From contig SUZB01000024.1 in NCBI GenBank assembly GCA_015060115.1, positions 1 through 32,247 of the forward strand: DNA of 32,247 bases. Reading direction: 5' to 3'. Made by a program: the position numbers and the translations under genes. This document shows positions 1 to 6,668 of this stretch, in pieces. The stretch's first letter is position 1, and each line of letters opens with the position of its first letter. The notes under the pieces are model-generated. The model was not told the DNA's origin. It worked only from the letters and a program-made list of their open reading frames with translations, and ran no database searches. This stretch comes from Rikenellaceae bacterium. Its GTDB lineage: Bacteria > Bacteroidota > Bacteroidia > Bacteroidales > Rikenellaceae.

Positions 1-130
1 TTACGCCTAAGTAAACTGCGGTTTTTCGGGCTTCGCAAGCCTAAAACTACATCTTTTTATTCAACCTCTTAAACTAACGGAGATGACTAATTTGCTTTTT
101 AGTCATCTCCTTTTCGTTATTAGATGCTCG
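1..130. other. non-coding edge segment
   Basis: No coding region is visible here. It lies between the window edge and the 3' end of the first minus-strand lipoprotein gene. It contains a small GGCTT-CGC-AAGCC hairpin (29-41) and the terminator hairpin described separately. The T-rich run after the larger hairpin suggests that a plus-strand gene outside the window may end nearby. Confidence 0.5.
79..120. terminator. bidirectional terminator hairpin, copy 1 of a repeated hairpin
   Basis: GGAGATGACTA (79-89) pairs perfectly with TAGTCATCTCC (100-110), followed on the plus strand by TTTTCGTT. Read on the minus strand, the stem and loop are almost identical to the hairpin at 16108-16138, differing by one A in the loop. 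It lies just past the stop of the BACON lipoprotein gene and may terminate it from the minus side. Confidence 0.7.
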
Positions 131-1996
131 TTACTTCACCTCATTGTAAACATAGCTTGAGATGTCGGCCGAGTCGCTCGCATAGAGATAGATCTCCTTC
201 TTGAACAACTTACCGAAGTTGCCGTTGGCATCCTTGGCTACTGCAATTAGGCTATACTCCTTCTCGTAAGGAATCTGGAAGTAGCAGAACGAGTGAACTG
301 ACTGGTGGTAGTTCTCATTCGAGGTGATATCACGAATCCACTCGTCATCGTAGTTGTAGTAGTCGGTAGGCATTGTTGTGAGTGTCCAGTAAATATCGTC
401 GTTAGCGCTCACGCCAGAGATAGTTACAGGGACAAGGGCGTAGTCGCTCCAACCGGCGTAGTTGCCCCAGTGTGCTGCATCAGCCTCAGCTGCCTCGGCA
501 AGATTGTAATGGTTGGCCCAAGTGAGCTGAATGTCTGACATACCCGCAATATTAGACTTTGTGGTAAACTCCTTAGTGAAAATCTTGGTGTTGGGAGTCT
601 GACCATCAAGACCATAGGCAAATGCCACATATGTTGTATTGGGCACAAGGTTAGAGAGGTTCATATCGGTGTAGCCCACTGCCTCATAGAACGAGTAGTT
701 GGCCTCGATATATGCAAAACGCGCCTCGTCGGTTGAGCCCCAAGAGTCGTAATCAGCCTTGGGGAATACCGAGCGAGCAAACTTGCCATTAGGGTCGCTG
801 GCTGTCCAGTAGACATTGGCGGTGGTAGCGTAGATGTCCTTAACCTCGATGTCGATTGTCATACCTGACTGCTGAACAGCCTCGGTAGTAACCTTCTTCA
901 AGATGATGGGCGAAGCTACGAATGCAGTCTCAGGGTCGATAGCAAAGGCGTAGAAGTAGTACTCGGTCTCTGCCTCAAGGTCGTTGCATACGATAGACTG
1001 CGAGCCCTGCAAGCACCACTCCTCGATAATCTGGCTGGGGTAGTAGCCCATATTGAGCCACATTGATGTCTGCTGGTTCCAGCGGTCTACAAATGTGGTC
1101 TCAGGCTGAGCATCGCCACCAAAGTATACCTTGAAGTCGTTAACGCTCCAATAATCAGTGTAGAAGTATGTGTCAGCCTCCTTGGTGGTGATATTCTGTG
1201 TGATGGTAGCACCATTAATATCGAGCGACATCTCCAAAGCATCGTTTACCATATTGGGTGATGCTGTGCGAATTACCTGACGAATAACATCGCCTGTTGA
1301 AGCCTGAGCGTTTGAGAGGTCGATGTGGTAGCAGTATACAACATAGTTGGTGTCGGGGGTGAGCTTGTCGAAGTCAACATCGAAAGCCTTGCCCTTGTAT
1401 GTGATATTCTGCAAGTAGTTGAAGGTGGTCTGACCTGCGCTATATGCCTCATCGGCGATAGTCTTCATATCGTAGTCGATGAGTGCCTGGTCGCTCTCAA
1501 GCTCAAAGGTCTTGATATGCTCCTCGGTGTAGATACGGCAGATGTAGGCTGTCGCAAGGTCTGCGGGAGTGATGTTCAAAGAGAGGTATGTGGGCTTGTT
1601 CTCTACCACCTCGATTGCGAAGAGTGGCTTGTCGGATGCCGCCTGCTTAACCACAATCTCGAACTCCTCCTCTACGGCGGTGTATGATACCGTAATCTTG
1701 GCCTCGCGAGCCTCCTGCTTGTAGTTGGGTGCTACGGTGAAGGTGATTGAGCCATAGGTAGCGGTGCTCAACTCCTTAATCCAGTTCTCTGAACAGTTGC
1801 TAAGTACAACAGCGCCACTCTTAGGGTTGGTAATCTCGTACTTAACCTCCTGTGCGCCACCCTCAGCATCTACGCTAATCTCGGTGGTGTCGAGCTTGAA
1901 GGCAGCCTGGCCACCCTCGCCCTTGTTCTCCTCGCAACCTACCAAGGCAAACATTGCCACGGTGGCGAAGAGAGTGAAAATGTTACGAAGTTTCAT
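131..1996 (-). CDS. BACON-domain lipoprotein with fibronectin-like repeats
   Basis: A 621-aa predicted surface or periplasmic lipoprotein. The N-terminus is a signal peptide with a lipobox ending LVG-C21. Residues about 32-118 look like a BACON domain, with the typical EISVDAEGG start and a VKQAA end. The remainder (about 120-610) looks like three or four beta-sandwich modules of about 110-120 residues, each carrying phrases such as LTPDTNYVVYCY or LVPNTTYVAFAY that are typical of fibronectin type III folds. BACON domains are found in Bacteroidota glycan- or mucin-associated proteins, but no enzymatic domain is visible. It lies 27 nt downstream of a second BACON lipoprotein on the same strand, so the two are probably one transcript. 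The ligand is unknown; carbohydrate or protein binding is inference. Confidence 0.85.
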   Translation of the reverse strand: MKLRNIFTLFATVAMFALVGCEENKGEGGQAAFKLDTTEISVDAEGGAQEVKYEITNPKSGAVVLSNCSENWIKELSTATYGSITFTVAPNYKQEAREAKITVSYTAVEEEFEIVVKQAASDKPLFAIEVVENKPTYLSLNITPADLATAYICRIYTEEHIKTFELESDQALIDYDMKTIADEAYSAGQTTFNYLQNITYKGKAFDVDFDKLTPDTNYVVYCYHIDLSNAQASTGDVIRQVIRTASPNMVNDALEMSLDINGATITQNITTKEADTYFYTDYWSVNDFKVYFGGDAQPETTFVDRWNQQTSMWLNMGYYPSQIIEEWCLQGSQSIVCNDLEAETEYYFYAFAIDPETAFVASPIILKKVTTEAVQQSGMTIDIEVKDIYATTANVYWTASDPNGKFARSVFPKADYDSWGSTDEARFAYIEANYSFYEAVGYTDMNLSNLVPNTTYVAFAYGLDGQTPNTKIFTKEFTTKSNIAGMSDIQLTWANHYNLAEAAEADAAHWGNYAGWSDYALVPVTISGVSANDDIYWTLTTMPTDYYNYDDEWIRDITSNENYHQSVHSFCYFQIPYEKEYSLIAVAKDANGNFGKLFKKEIYLYASDSADISSYVYNEVK

Positions 1997-2023
1997 AATT
2001 GTTTATTGTTTTAGATTATCCTA

Positions 2024-3511
2024 TTATTTATACTCCTGAGGTACACCTGTCCAGTGTCCAGTAATCTTGTTGCGTCTGTCGTCGTAGGCCTCGATGTCTA
2101 CGGTGAGAGTGCCATCGCCATTATCCTTTATCGACATCTTGCCATCGCGGAATGGGGCAAGCTCACTCTGGTCGGCAGTGAAGTACCAGCTACATAGCAA
2201 CTGGCTCATATTTGTCCAACCGGGAATGAACGACCACTTAGCGAGGTAGTCAGATGCTACATACTCGCCCACAAAGCCACTCTCCTTGTCGTTGTAGCCG
2301 GTGATGATGTCCAGCTGGAAGCAGTCGCCACTACCTGAGTTGGGTGCGATGATAAACATCCAGTTGTAGTAGCCGAAGTCGTAGTAGTCGCCCTCGCAAG
2401 CGTATGCCATATAGTGGTCCGAGAGGTCGGCCTCGTAGTCGCCATCGAGTGTAGAGTATACGGTTACCTCGCCACGGCTGTCGCTGAGCGCCACATTGCC
2501 CTCGTAGATAGCGGTGTGGGTCTCGCCATCGACTTTTACGCTAAGTGTTACCTTGCCATTCTCGACTGTGAGAGTACCCTCCTCGAAGGGGTTAATCTTG
2601 TCGCGACGAGCATCCTTATCGGTTACCCAGTAACCGCTATACTCAGCGGTGAAGGTCCACTCTGCGTAGGTGTCGTTGGGGTCGTACTTATATGTGCCGT
2701 TGGGAATCTTGATGTAGTCTACATCGGTCGAAACAGGGCCATAGGCATCGATACGATAGTATGTAGCGTTGGGCAGTGAGTTGCCCTCGCCGTCGAAGCC
2801 ACGGTCGGTGATAAAGAACCAGTAGTTGCCTACGCCAGGTGTGAGGGCATCGCCAAGGTACTCGCCAGTGAGGATGGGGGCCTCGAATATAATCTCGCCA
2901 TCGCCAGCCTGACGGAGTGTCGTGGTGGCTGTCGCTGTGCCGTAGCCTACGGTGATGAGTGTCTCACGGCTCTTGCCTGAGGTGTTTGTTGCAACGCCAA
3001 GCTCAACAACGCCCTCGGTCTGGGTGTCCATCGAGTAAATCCAGTCGGCATCGCTCTTGACAAAGACATAATCTACGGGGTTGCTATTCTCGATTGTGTA
3101 CTCAATCTTAACCTTGCAACCAGTGCGCTTAACATTGATAGTGTCGCCTGTGGTGAGGGTGATTGTGGGCTCTTCGGCTACGCCAAGCTGGTTTACAACA
3201 ACGGTGGCACGCTCCGAGCCTACTGCGAGAGTTACGGCAGCCATTCGTGTACCGCCAGTCTCGTTGTCCTCAACCTGAATGGTTACTGTGCCCTCCTCGT
3301 GGTGACGAACACGCAACCACTCGGCAGTGAGCGTTACTTCGGCCTCGGTGTCGGCCTTGTAGCTAATCTCGAACTCGGTGGCATATTTGCCGATTGTTAC
3401 CTCCGTAGACGAGGTAATGCTAATAGTGCCACCACTCTCTTTGCTGCCATTCTCGCAGGCTACCGAAAGGAGCGCAACGAGTGCAACAACAAGTGTAAAA
3501 AGCTTTTTCAT
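2024..3511 (-). CDS. lipoprotein with two BACON domains
   Basis: A 495-aa predicted lipoprotein: signal peptide with lipobox LLSVA-C19, then two tandem BACON-like domains (about residues 28-110 and 115-205), each ending in a VVNQLG or TLRQAG type strand. The C-terminal half (about 215-495) seems to hold two related all-beta modules rich in Tyr, Asp and Trp; phrases such as YYRIDAYGP and CFQLDIITGY occur at matching places, suggesting an internal duplication. It is the first gene of a two-gene minus-strand operon with the BACON lipoprotein downstream. A good promoter lies upstream with a palindrome near its start site. No catalytic motif was recognised. Surface binding is the best inference, ligand unknown. 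Confidence 0.85.
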   Translation of the reverse strand: MKKLFTLVVALVALLSVACENGSKESGGTISITSSTEVTIGKYATEFEISYKADTEAEVTLTAEWLRVRHHEEGTVTIQVEDNETGGTRMAAVTLAVGSERATVVVNQLGVAEEPTITLTTGDTINVKRTGCKVKIEYTIENSNPVDYVFVKSDADWIYSMDTQTEGVVELGVATNTSGKSRETLITVGYGTATATTTLRQAGDGEIIFEAPILTGEYLGDALTPGVGNYWFFITDRGFDGEGNSLPNATYYRIDAYGPVSTDVDYIKIPNGTYKYDPNDTYAEWTFTAEYSGYWVTDKDARRDKINPFEEGTLTVENGKVTLSVKVDGETHTAIYEGNVALSDSRGEVTVYSTLDGDYEADLSDHYMAYACEGDYYDFGYYNWMFIIAPNSGSGDCFQLDIITGYNDKESGFVGEYVASDYLAKWSFIPGWTNMSQLLCSWYFTADQSELAPFRDGKMSIKDNGDGTLTVDIEAYDDRRNKITGHWTGVPQEYK

Positions 3512-3549
3512 AAAAGGTATTTAATTGTTTGTAGATTGTTTCAGGTTGC

Positions 3550-3564
3550 GTAAATATAATTTAC
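3550..3564. promoter_or_regulatory. 15-bp palindrome at the BACON operon start site
   Basis: GTAAAT-ATA-ATTTAC is a perfect inverted repeat located just downstream of the -7 element of the minus-strand promoter, so it overlaps the predicted transcription start. It could be an operator or a 5' UTR hairpin. No regulator is identified. Confidence 0.4.
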
Positions 3565-3568
3565 GGCG

Positions 3569-3600
3569 CAAATATATAGCAAATAAAATAAAACGCCAAA
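3569..3600 (-). promoter_or_regulatory. Bacteroidota-type promoter of the BACON operon
   Basis: On the minus strand, TATATTTG (3569-3576) fits the -7 consensus TAnnTTTG. TTTG (3597-3600) sits 20 nt upstream as the -33 box. Immediately beyond the -33 box is a run of nine G on this strand (3606-3614). Confidence 0.7.
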
Positions 3601-3653
3601 AATTACCCCCCCCCTATTTTTTTTGAGAGGGGTGAGGGTGCAGGCGTTCCACC

Positions 3654-3827
3654 TGCGGGCTAACGCCCCAAGGGGTCTAAGGGTTCTGAGGGGCAATAGG
3701 GGTGGCAAGGTTAGCAAGAGCATCGCTGGTCTTACTCACCTTAAGGTTAGCGCCTACGCTCTATCTCCCCTTGTAACACTCGTGCCCCTTGTGCCCCTCA
3801 GCGTTAGCTGGCGCTCCAACGGAGCGC
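3654..3827. repeat. intergenic inverted repeat with G-rich and C-rich tandem arms
   Basis: GCTAACGC (3659-3666) pairs with GCGTTAGC (3801-3808). Between them the left arm (about 3667-3710) consists of G-rich 8-10 bp units such as AAGGGGTCT, AAGGGTTCT and AGGGGTGGC, while the right arm (about 3760-3800) has C-rich units (CTCCCCTTG, GTGCCCCTT, GTGCCCCTC), so the arms are roughly complementary. It is followed by a perfect hairpin GCGCTCC-AAC-GGAGCGC (3811-3827) and an AACTAACAACT tail. The layout resembles the core-bearing elements elsewhere, but the 16-nt core is absent. The rest of the gap 3512-3900 holds only the promoter, homopolymer runs and no credible gene. Confidence 0.55.
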
Positions 3828-3900
3828 AACTCTAACAACTAACAACTCTATATATATAATATGGTATGTTCTTTGTTTGGGTTGGGGCAAACCGACTTCG

Positions 3901-4587
3901 ATGTTTCTGCGATTTATAAATATCCTTACGCTGGTGGCAAGCTCACTGCTCTTGGCGTCGCTCTCCGTAGAGATTATCTACTCCAAGGAGTTGGCCCAGT
4001 TCTCCGAGCTTTATTCGTGGGTGATGTTCGCTGTATGTCTTATCTTCTGTCTCGACTTCTTTGCCCTTATGACGGCCTCTGACCATCCTTGGCGATTTCT
4101 TGTGCGCAACTTTATCGTTTTGGTCTTGTCCGTTCCATATCACACGATATTTTCGCTGTCGGGTGTTACGCTTGGCCATACCGCTACGATGGTGATGAGT
4201 GGCGTGGCTATGTTGCGCTCGGTGATGGCCATATATATCACTCTTAGATGGCTTATCTCGCGCCGAGCATCACGACTTCTGGGTGCATATATCGCTACGG
4301 TGGTTGTCTGCACCTACTTTGCTGCGTTGTTCTTCTACGAGTATGAAGCACCCGTAAATAGGGCGGTCAAGGGCTTTGGCGATGCGCTGTGGTGGGCGTG
4401 TATGAATATGACCACGGTAGGTGCCGAGATATTCCCTGTTACGGCATTGGGAAAGGTGATATGTGTAGTTCTGCCCATCATAGGTATGGCGATGTTTCCC
4501 GTATTTACGGTCTATGTAACATCGTTATTTGAGAGTAAACAGCCGAGTGGCACAGGAGTTGCAGAGGAGGGAGAAAACCAAAAATAA
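3901..4587 (+). CDS. six-TM ion channel-like membrane protein
   Basis: A 228-aa predicted inner-membrane protein of the voltage-gated-like cation channel type. Hydrophobic segments lie at about 5-27, 40-58, 68-88, 96-118 (with R106, R116, R121, R122 and R125 in or after it), 127-146 and 184-208. A pore loop sits between the last two, with the filter-like stretch TTVGAE (171-176) following WWACMNM. Potassium channels normally read TVGYGD here, so the selectivity filter lacks the Tyr/Phe-Gly-Asp. An upstream TTG at 3877 could start the frame, but ATG at 3901 puts the first helix at the N-terminus and is preferred. The gene precedes a lipoprotein gene by 6 nt and lies near mscL. Channel fold is fairly certain; ion selectivity is not. 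Confidence 0.75.
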   Translation: MFLRFINILTLVASSLLLASLSVEIIYSKELAQFSELYSWVMFAVCLIFCLDFFALMTASDHPWRFLVRNFIVLVLSVPYHTIFSLSGVTLGHTATMVMSGVAMLRSVMAIYITLRWLISRRASRLLGAYIATVVVCTYFAALFFYEYEAPVNRAVKGFGDALWWACMNMTTVGAEIFPVTALGKVICVVLPIIGMAMFPVFTVYVTSLFESKQPSGTGVAEEGENQK

Positions 4588-4593
4588 TAGGAT

Positions 4594-5166
4594 ATGAAAA
4601 GATTTTTACTTTCGTTAGTGCTGCTTACGGTTATGGTAGCTGTGGCAGGATGCAAGACAAAGACAAGAGAGTGGAACGACAGAGAGCGCCGTGCGGTACG
4701 CGAGGAGGTGCGTGCCTATCGTGATATGGCCTATCTCAACAACCTCGCCGAGTTGGAGTTTGAGGAGTTTGCTGACGATGTTGTGGGCTATATCGAGGTC
4801 GATTACCCCGTATACACCACATTTGTGGAGCTACCCTCAAAGGGCGATACCGTAGAGGTATATGTGGTGTCAACCATCGTCAAGAAGCTCAATGCAGATG
4901 CCCATAATATGCGCAACATATTTCCCTATCCGTGGCTTGTCTCGGAGGGTATACTCCCAGCTAACCTCGACCATCAGGCACAGCGAGCATTTTATGAGTG
5001 CTTTGCCCGCAAGGTGCGCAACAACTATCCCTCGACTACGGCATTCTTCAATGCTGTGGTCAATGATAGCTCCACATCGCAGCTAACGGCATTGCAGGAG
5101 CAGTGCGCAGCCGACCTCTTCGACTGGAATATTGTCATCGAGGAGGAGGTCGTTACGACAAACTAA
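4594..5166 (+). CDS. small lipoprotein of unknown function
   Basis: A 190-aa protein with a signal peptide and lipobox (VAVAG-C19), then a charged, probably helical stretch rich in Arg and Glu (about 25-65), followed by a mixed alpha/beta region. It starts 6 nt after the channel gene and has no promoter of its own that I can see, so the two are very likely co-transcribed; a strong terminator follows. No known domain was recognised. Partnership with the channel is inferred only from the operon. Confidence 0.75.
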   Translation: MKRFLLSLVLLTVMVAVAGCKTKTREWNDRERRAVREEVRAYRDMAYLNNLAELEFEEFADDVVGYIEVDYPVYTTFVELPSKGDTVEVYVVSTIVKKLNADAHNMRNIFPYPWLVSEGILPANLDHQAQRAFYECFARKVRNNYPSTTAFFNAVVNDSSTSQLTALQEQCAADLFDWNIVIEEEVVTTN

Positions 5167-5219
5167 AACACCCTTTAACCATTGCATAGTTAAGTAAAAG
5201 TGAGCCCCGAAGGTGGGGT

Positions 5220-5257
5220 AGAGGAGGCACAGATTTAGCTCTGTGTCTTCTCTTTTT
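5220..5257 (+). terminator. intrinsic terminator after channel-lipoprotein operon
   Basis: AGAGGAGGCACAGA (5220-5233) pairs with TCTGTGTCTTCTCT (5240-5253), a 14-bp stem with two G-T wobbles and a 6-nt loop, followed by TTTTTG. Confidence 0.8.
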
Positions 5258-5278
5258 GTATCTACTTTTGGGATAAAA

Positions 5279-5310
5279 TTTTGAAATTTCGGAAAATATT
5301 TCTAAATTTG
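5279..5310 (+). promoter_or_regulatory. mscL promoter
   Basis: TAAATTTG (5303-5310) fits the -7 consensus TAnnTTTG. TTTTG (5279-5283) lies 19 nt upstream as the -33 box. The mscL start codon is about 43 nt downstream. Confidence 0.75.
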
Positions 5311-5352
5311 CATGTAGCAAACAATTAAATAACACTTAAATAACTGAAAATT

Positions 5353-5805
5353 ATGGGATTTTTGAAAGAATTCAAGGAGTTTGCAATGAAGGGTAATGTC
5401 GTTGATATGGCTGTCGGTGTTATCATCGGTGGTGCATTCGGCAAGATTGTTACCTCGTTGGTTAACGATATCATTATGCCTCCTATCGGCGTGTTGATGG
5501 GTGGTGCTGATTTCAAGGACCTTAGCGTTGTTCTTCAGGAGGGTGTAGAGGCTACCGAGACTGCACCTGCCGTAGCCGAGGTTGTTTGGAAGTATGGTGC
5601 TTTCCTCCAGCAGGTTGTCGACTTCCTTATCATTGCGCTCAGCGTATTCGTGATGATTAAGCTTATCAATAAGCTTTCGAGCCTTCGCAAGAAAGAGGAG
5701 GAGGCTGCTCCCGCTCCAGAGCCCGCACCCGCTCCCGTACCAGAGCCTTCTAAGGAGGAGGTTTTGTTGACAGAGATTCGTGACCTCTTGAAGGAGAAGA
5801 AATAG
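5353..5805 (+). CDS. mscL: large-conductance mechanosensitive channel MscL
   Basis: A 150-aa inner-membrane channel that opens under membrane tension and releases solutes in hypo-osmotic shock. The N-terminus ([22 protein letters not shown]) and the first helix with [17 protein letters not shown] are diagnostic. The second helix is at about 78-100 ([20 protein letters not shown]). The cytoplasmic tail contains a linker rich in Pro, Ala and Glu (about 117-136) before the amphipathic terminal helix [12 protein letters not shown] that forms the C-terminal bundle. The Pro-Ala-Glu linker is longer than in compact MscL proteins. The gene has its own promoter and terminator, so it is monocistronic. 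The product is secure. Confidence 0.97.
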   Translation: MGFLKEFKEFAMKGNVVDMAVGVIIGGAFGKIVTSLVNDIIMPPIGVLMGGADFKDLSVVLQEGVEATETAPAVAEVVWKYGAFLQQVVDFLIIALSVFVMIKLINKLSSLRKKEEEAAPAPEPAPAPVPEPSKEEVLLTEIRDLLKEKK

Positions 5806-5852
5806 TTTCCTGCGATAAAGGAGGGGTTGTTCTCAGCCCATTCCAAAAATAA

Positions 5853-5898
5853 TTCCCCAAGGATTGTAGTTAGTACAGTCTTTGGGGAGTTTTGTTTT
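5853..5898 (+). terminator. mscL terminator
   Basis: CCCCAAGGA (5855-5863) pairs with TCTTTGGGG (5879-5887) with one wobble, followed by AGTTTTGTTTT. It lies about 50 nt past the mscL stop codon. Confidence 0.8.
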
Positions 5899-5997
5899 AG
5901 ACCATTAGGACTTTAGGACCTTAAGACTTTACGAGGTCGGGTATCATATTTTTTGTCTTAAGGTCTTATCGTCTTACTTGTCTTACTCGTCTTAAAA
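5896..5997. repeat. core-bearing tandem-armed inverted repeat, copy A
   Basis: The left arm (5896-5930) is built of units such as TTAGACCAT, TAGGACTTT, AGGACCTT and AAGACTTT. The right arm (5953-5997) reads as the complement of TAAGACGAG, TAAGACAAG and TAAGACGA type units. Between them lies the core ACGAGGTCGGGTATCA (5931-5946). An A-rich tail (about 5998-6036) follows. It sits between the mscL terminator and the terminator of the convergent deacylase gene. The gap 5806-6075 holds only these elements. Confidence 0.7.
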
Positions 5998-6029
5998 TAA
6001 TCTAAAAACTAATAACTAAAAACTAACAA

Positions 6030-6073
6030 CTAAAAAGATAGAGCAAAGACCCACTTGTCTTTGCTCTATCTTT
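6030..6073 (-). terminator. intrinsic terminator of the tRNA deacylase gene
   Basis: A perfect 17-bp stem: AAAGATAGAGCAAAGAC (6034-6050) with GTCTTTGCTCTATCTTT (6057-6073), loop CCACTT. On the minus strand it ends in TTTTTAGTTG, and it starts 2 nt past the stop codon of the minus-strand gene. Confidence 0.85.
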
Positions 6074-6075
6074 GC

Positions 6076-6567
6076 CTAATACAACTTTATATACTCGTAG
6101 CTATTTCCCACTGCCGTGAGGTACTTCTCGAACTCCTTACGGCTGATAACCACCGTAAAGCGGTTGTCGTTGGGGTGGAAGCTGAGCGACTCTTGCTGTT
6201 GCAGACTCTCGTCGAGGAAGAGGTGCACATGGTTCTCCTCGTCGTTTATAAGGCCAAATGGCGATACCGAGCCGGGTAGCAGGCCGAGCCACTTCTGCAT
6301 ACGCTCGGGCGAAGCAAACGACAGCTTGCCCTGATGTAGGATGTGCTCCAAGTCGTGAATTGCCATCGACTGCTCCGAATCGAAAACGACAAGATAGTGG
6401 CGGTTGCCCTTGTGGTTGCGGAAGAAGAGGTTCTTGCAGTGCTTCGAACCATCTTTGCGCCAATATTGGCGTGCTATCTCAATTGTGGGTGCCTCGGGGT
6501 GCTCATACCACGAGTACTCGATGCCGTGCTCAGTGAGCCAGGCAAATACTTTATCTCTGCGTTCCAT
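6076..6567 (-). CDS. ProX/YbaK-type aminoacyl-tRNA deacylase
   Basis: A 163-aa single-domain protein of the prolyl-tRNA-synthetase-associated (PrdX, ProXp-ala) branch of the YbaK superfamily, which hydrolyses mischarged Ala-tRNA(Pro) in trans. Family features visible are the N-terminal helix and WYEHPEAPTIE strand, the conserved lysine in KHCKNLFFRN (about 42-51; probably the catalytic K45), YLVVFDSEQ, and the GSVSPFGLIND loop (about 99-109; GxxxP motif). Length is typical for the stand-alone form. It has its own promoter, divergent from and overlapping that of galK, and its own terminator. Function as a free-standing editing factor comes from the family; the exact tRNA substrate is not proven by the sequence. 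Confidence 0.88.
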   Translation of the reverse strand: MERRDKVFAWLTEHGIEYSWYEHPEAPTIEIARQYWRKDGSKHCKNLFFRNHKGNRHYLVVFDSEQSMAIHDLEHILHQGKLSFASPERMQKWLGLLPGSVSPFGLINDEENHVHLFLDESLQQQESLSFHPNDNRFTVVISRKEFEKYLTAVGNSYEYIKLY

Positions 6568-6571
6568 AGTG

Positions 6572-6608
6572 CAAAGATAGAAAAATTATCGCATAGGTTG
6601 TTGCAAAA
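6572..6608 (-). promoter_or_regulatory. promoter of the deacylase gene
   Basis: On the minus strand TATCTTTG (6572-6579) is a perfect -7 element 4 nt upstream of the start codon. TTTTG (6604-6608) lies 24 nt upstream, rather far for a -33 box. The placement implies a very short or absent 5' leader. Confidence 0.55.
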
Positions 6609-6631
6609 GCCGAATAATTTCCCTAACTTTG
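6598..6631 (+). promoter_or_regulatory. galK promoter
   Basis: TAACTTTG (6624-6631) fits TAnnTTTG, with TTG (6601-6603) 20 nt upstream. The -33 region overlaps that of the divergent deacylase promoter, so the two may compete for polymerase. Confidence 0.65.
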
Positions 6632-6668
6632 TAAGGATAAAACGAACACTAAAACTATACGCTATACT

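Noticed and set aside
3623..3835. 70-codon plus-strand ORF before the ion channel
   Set aside because: It runs through the intergenic inverted repeat; no ribosome-binding site or recognisable product.
3877..3900. TTG start giving an 8-residue longer ion channel
   Set aside because: The ATG at 3901 puts the first TM helix at the N-terminus; no supporting ribosome-binding site is seen for the TTG.
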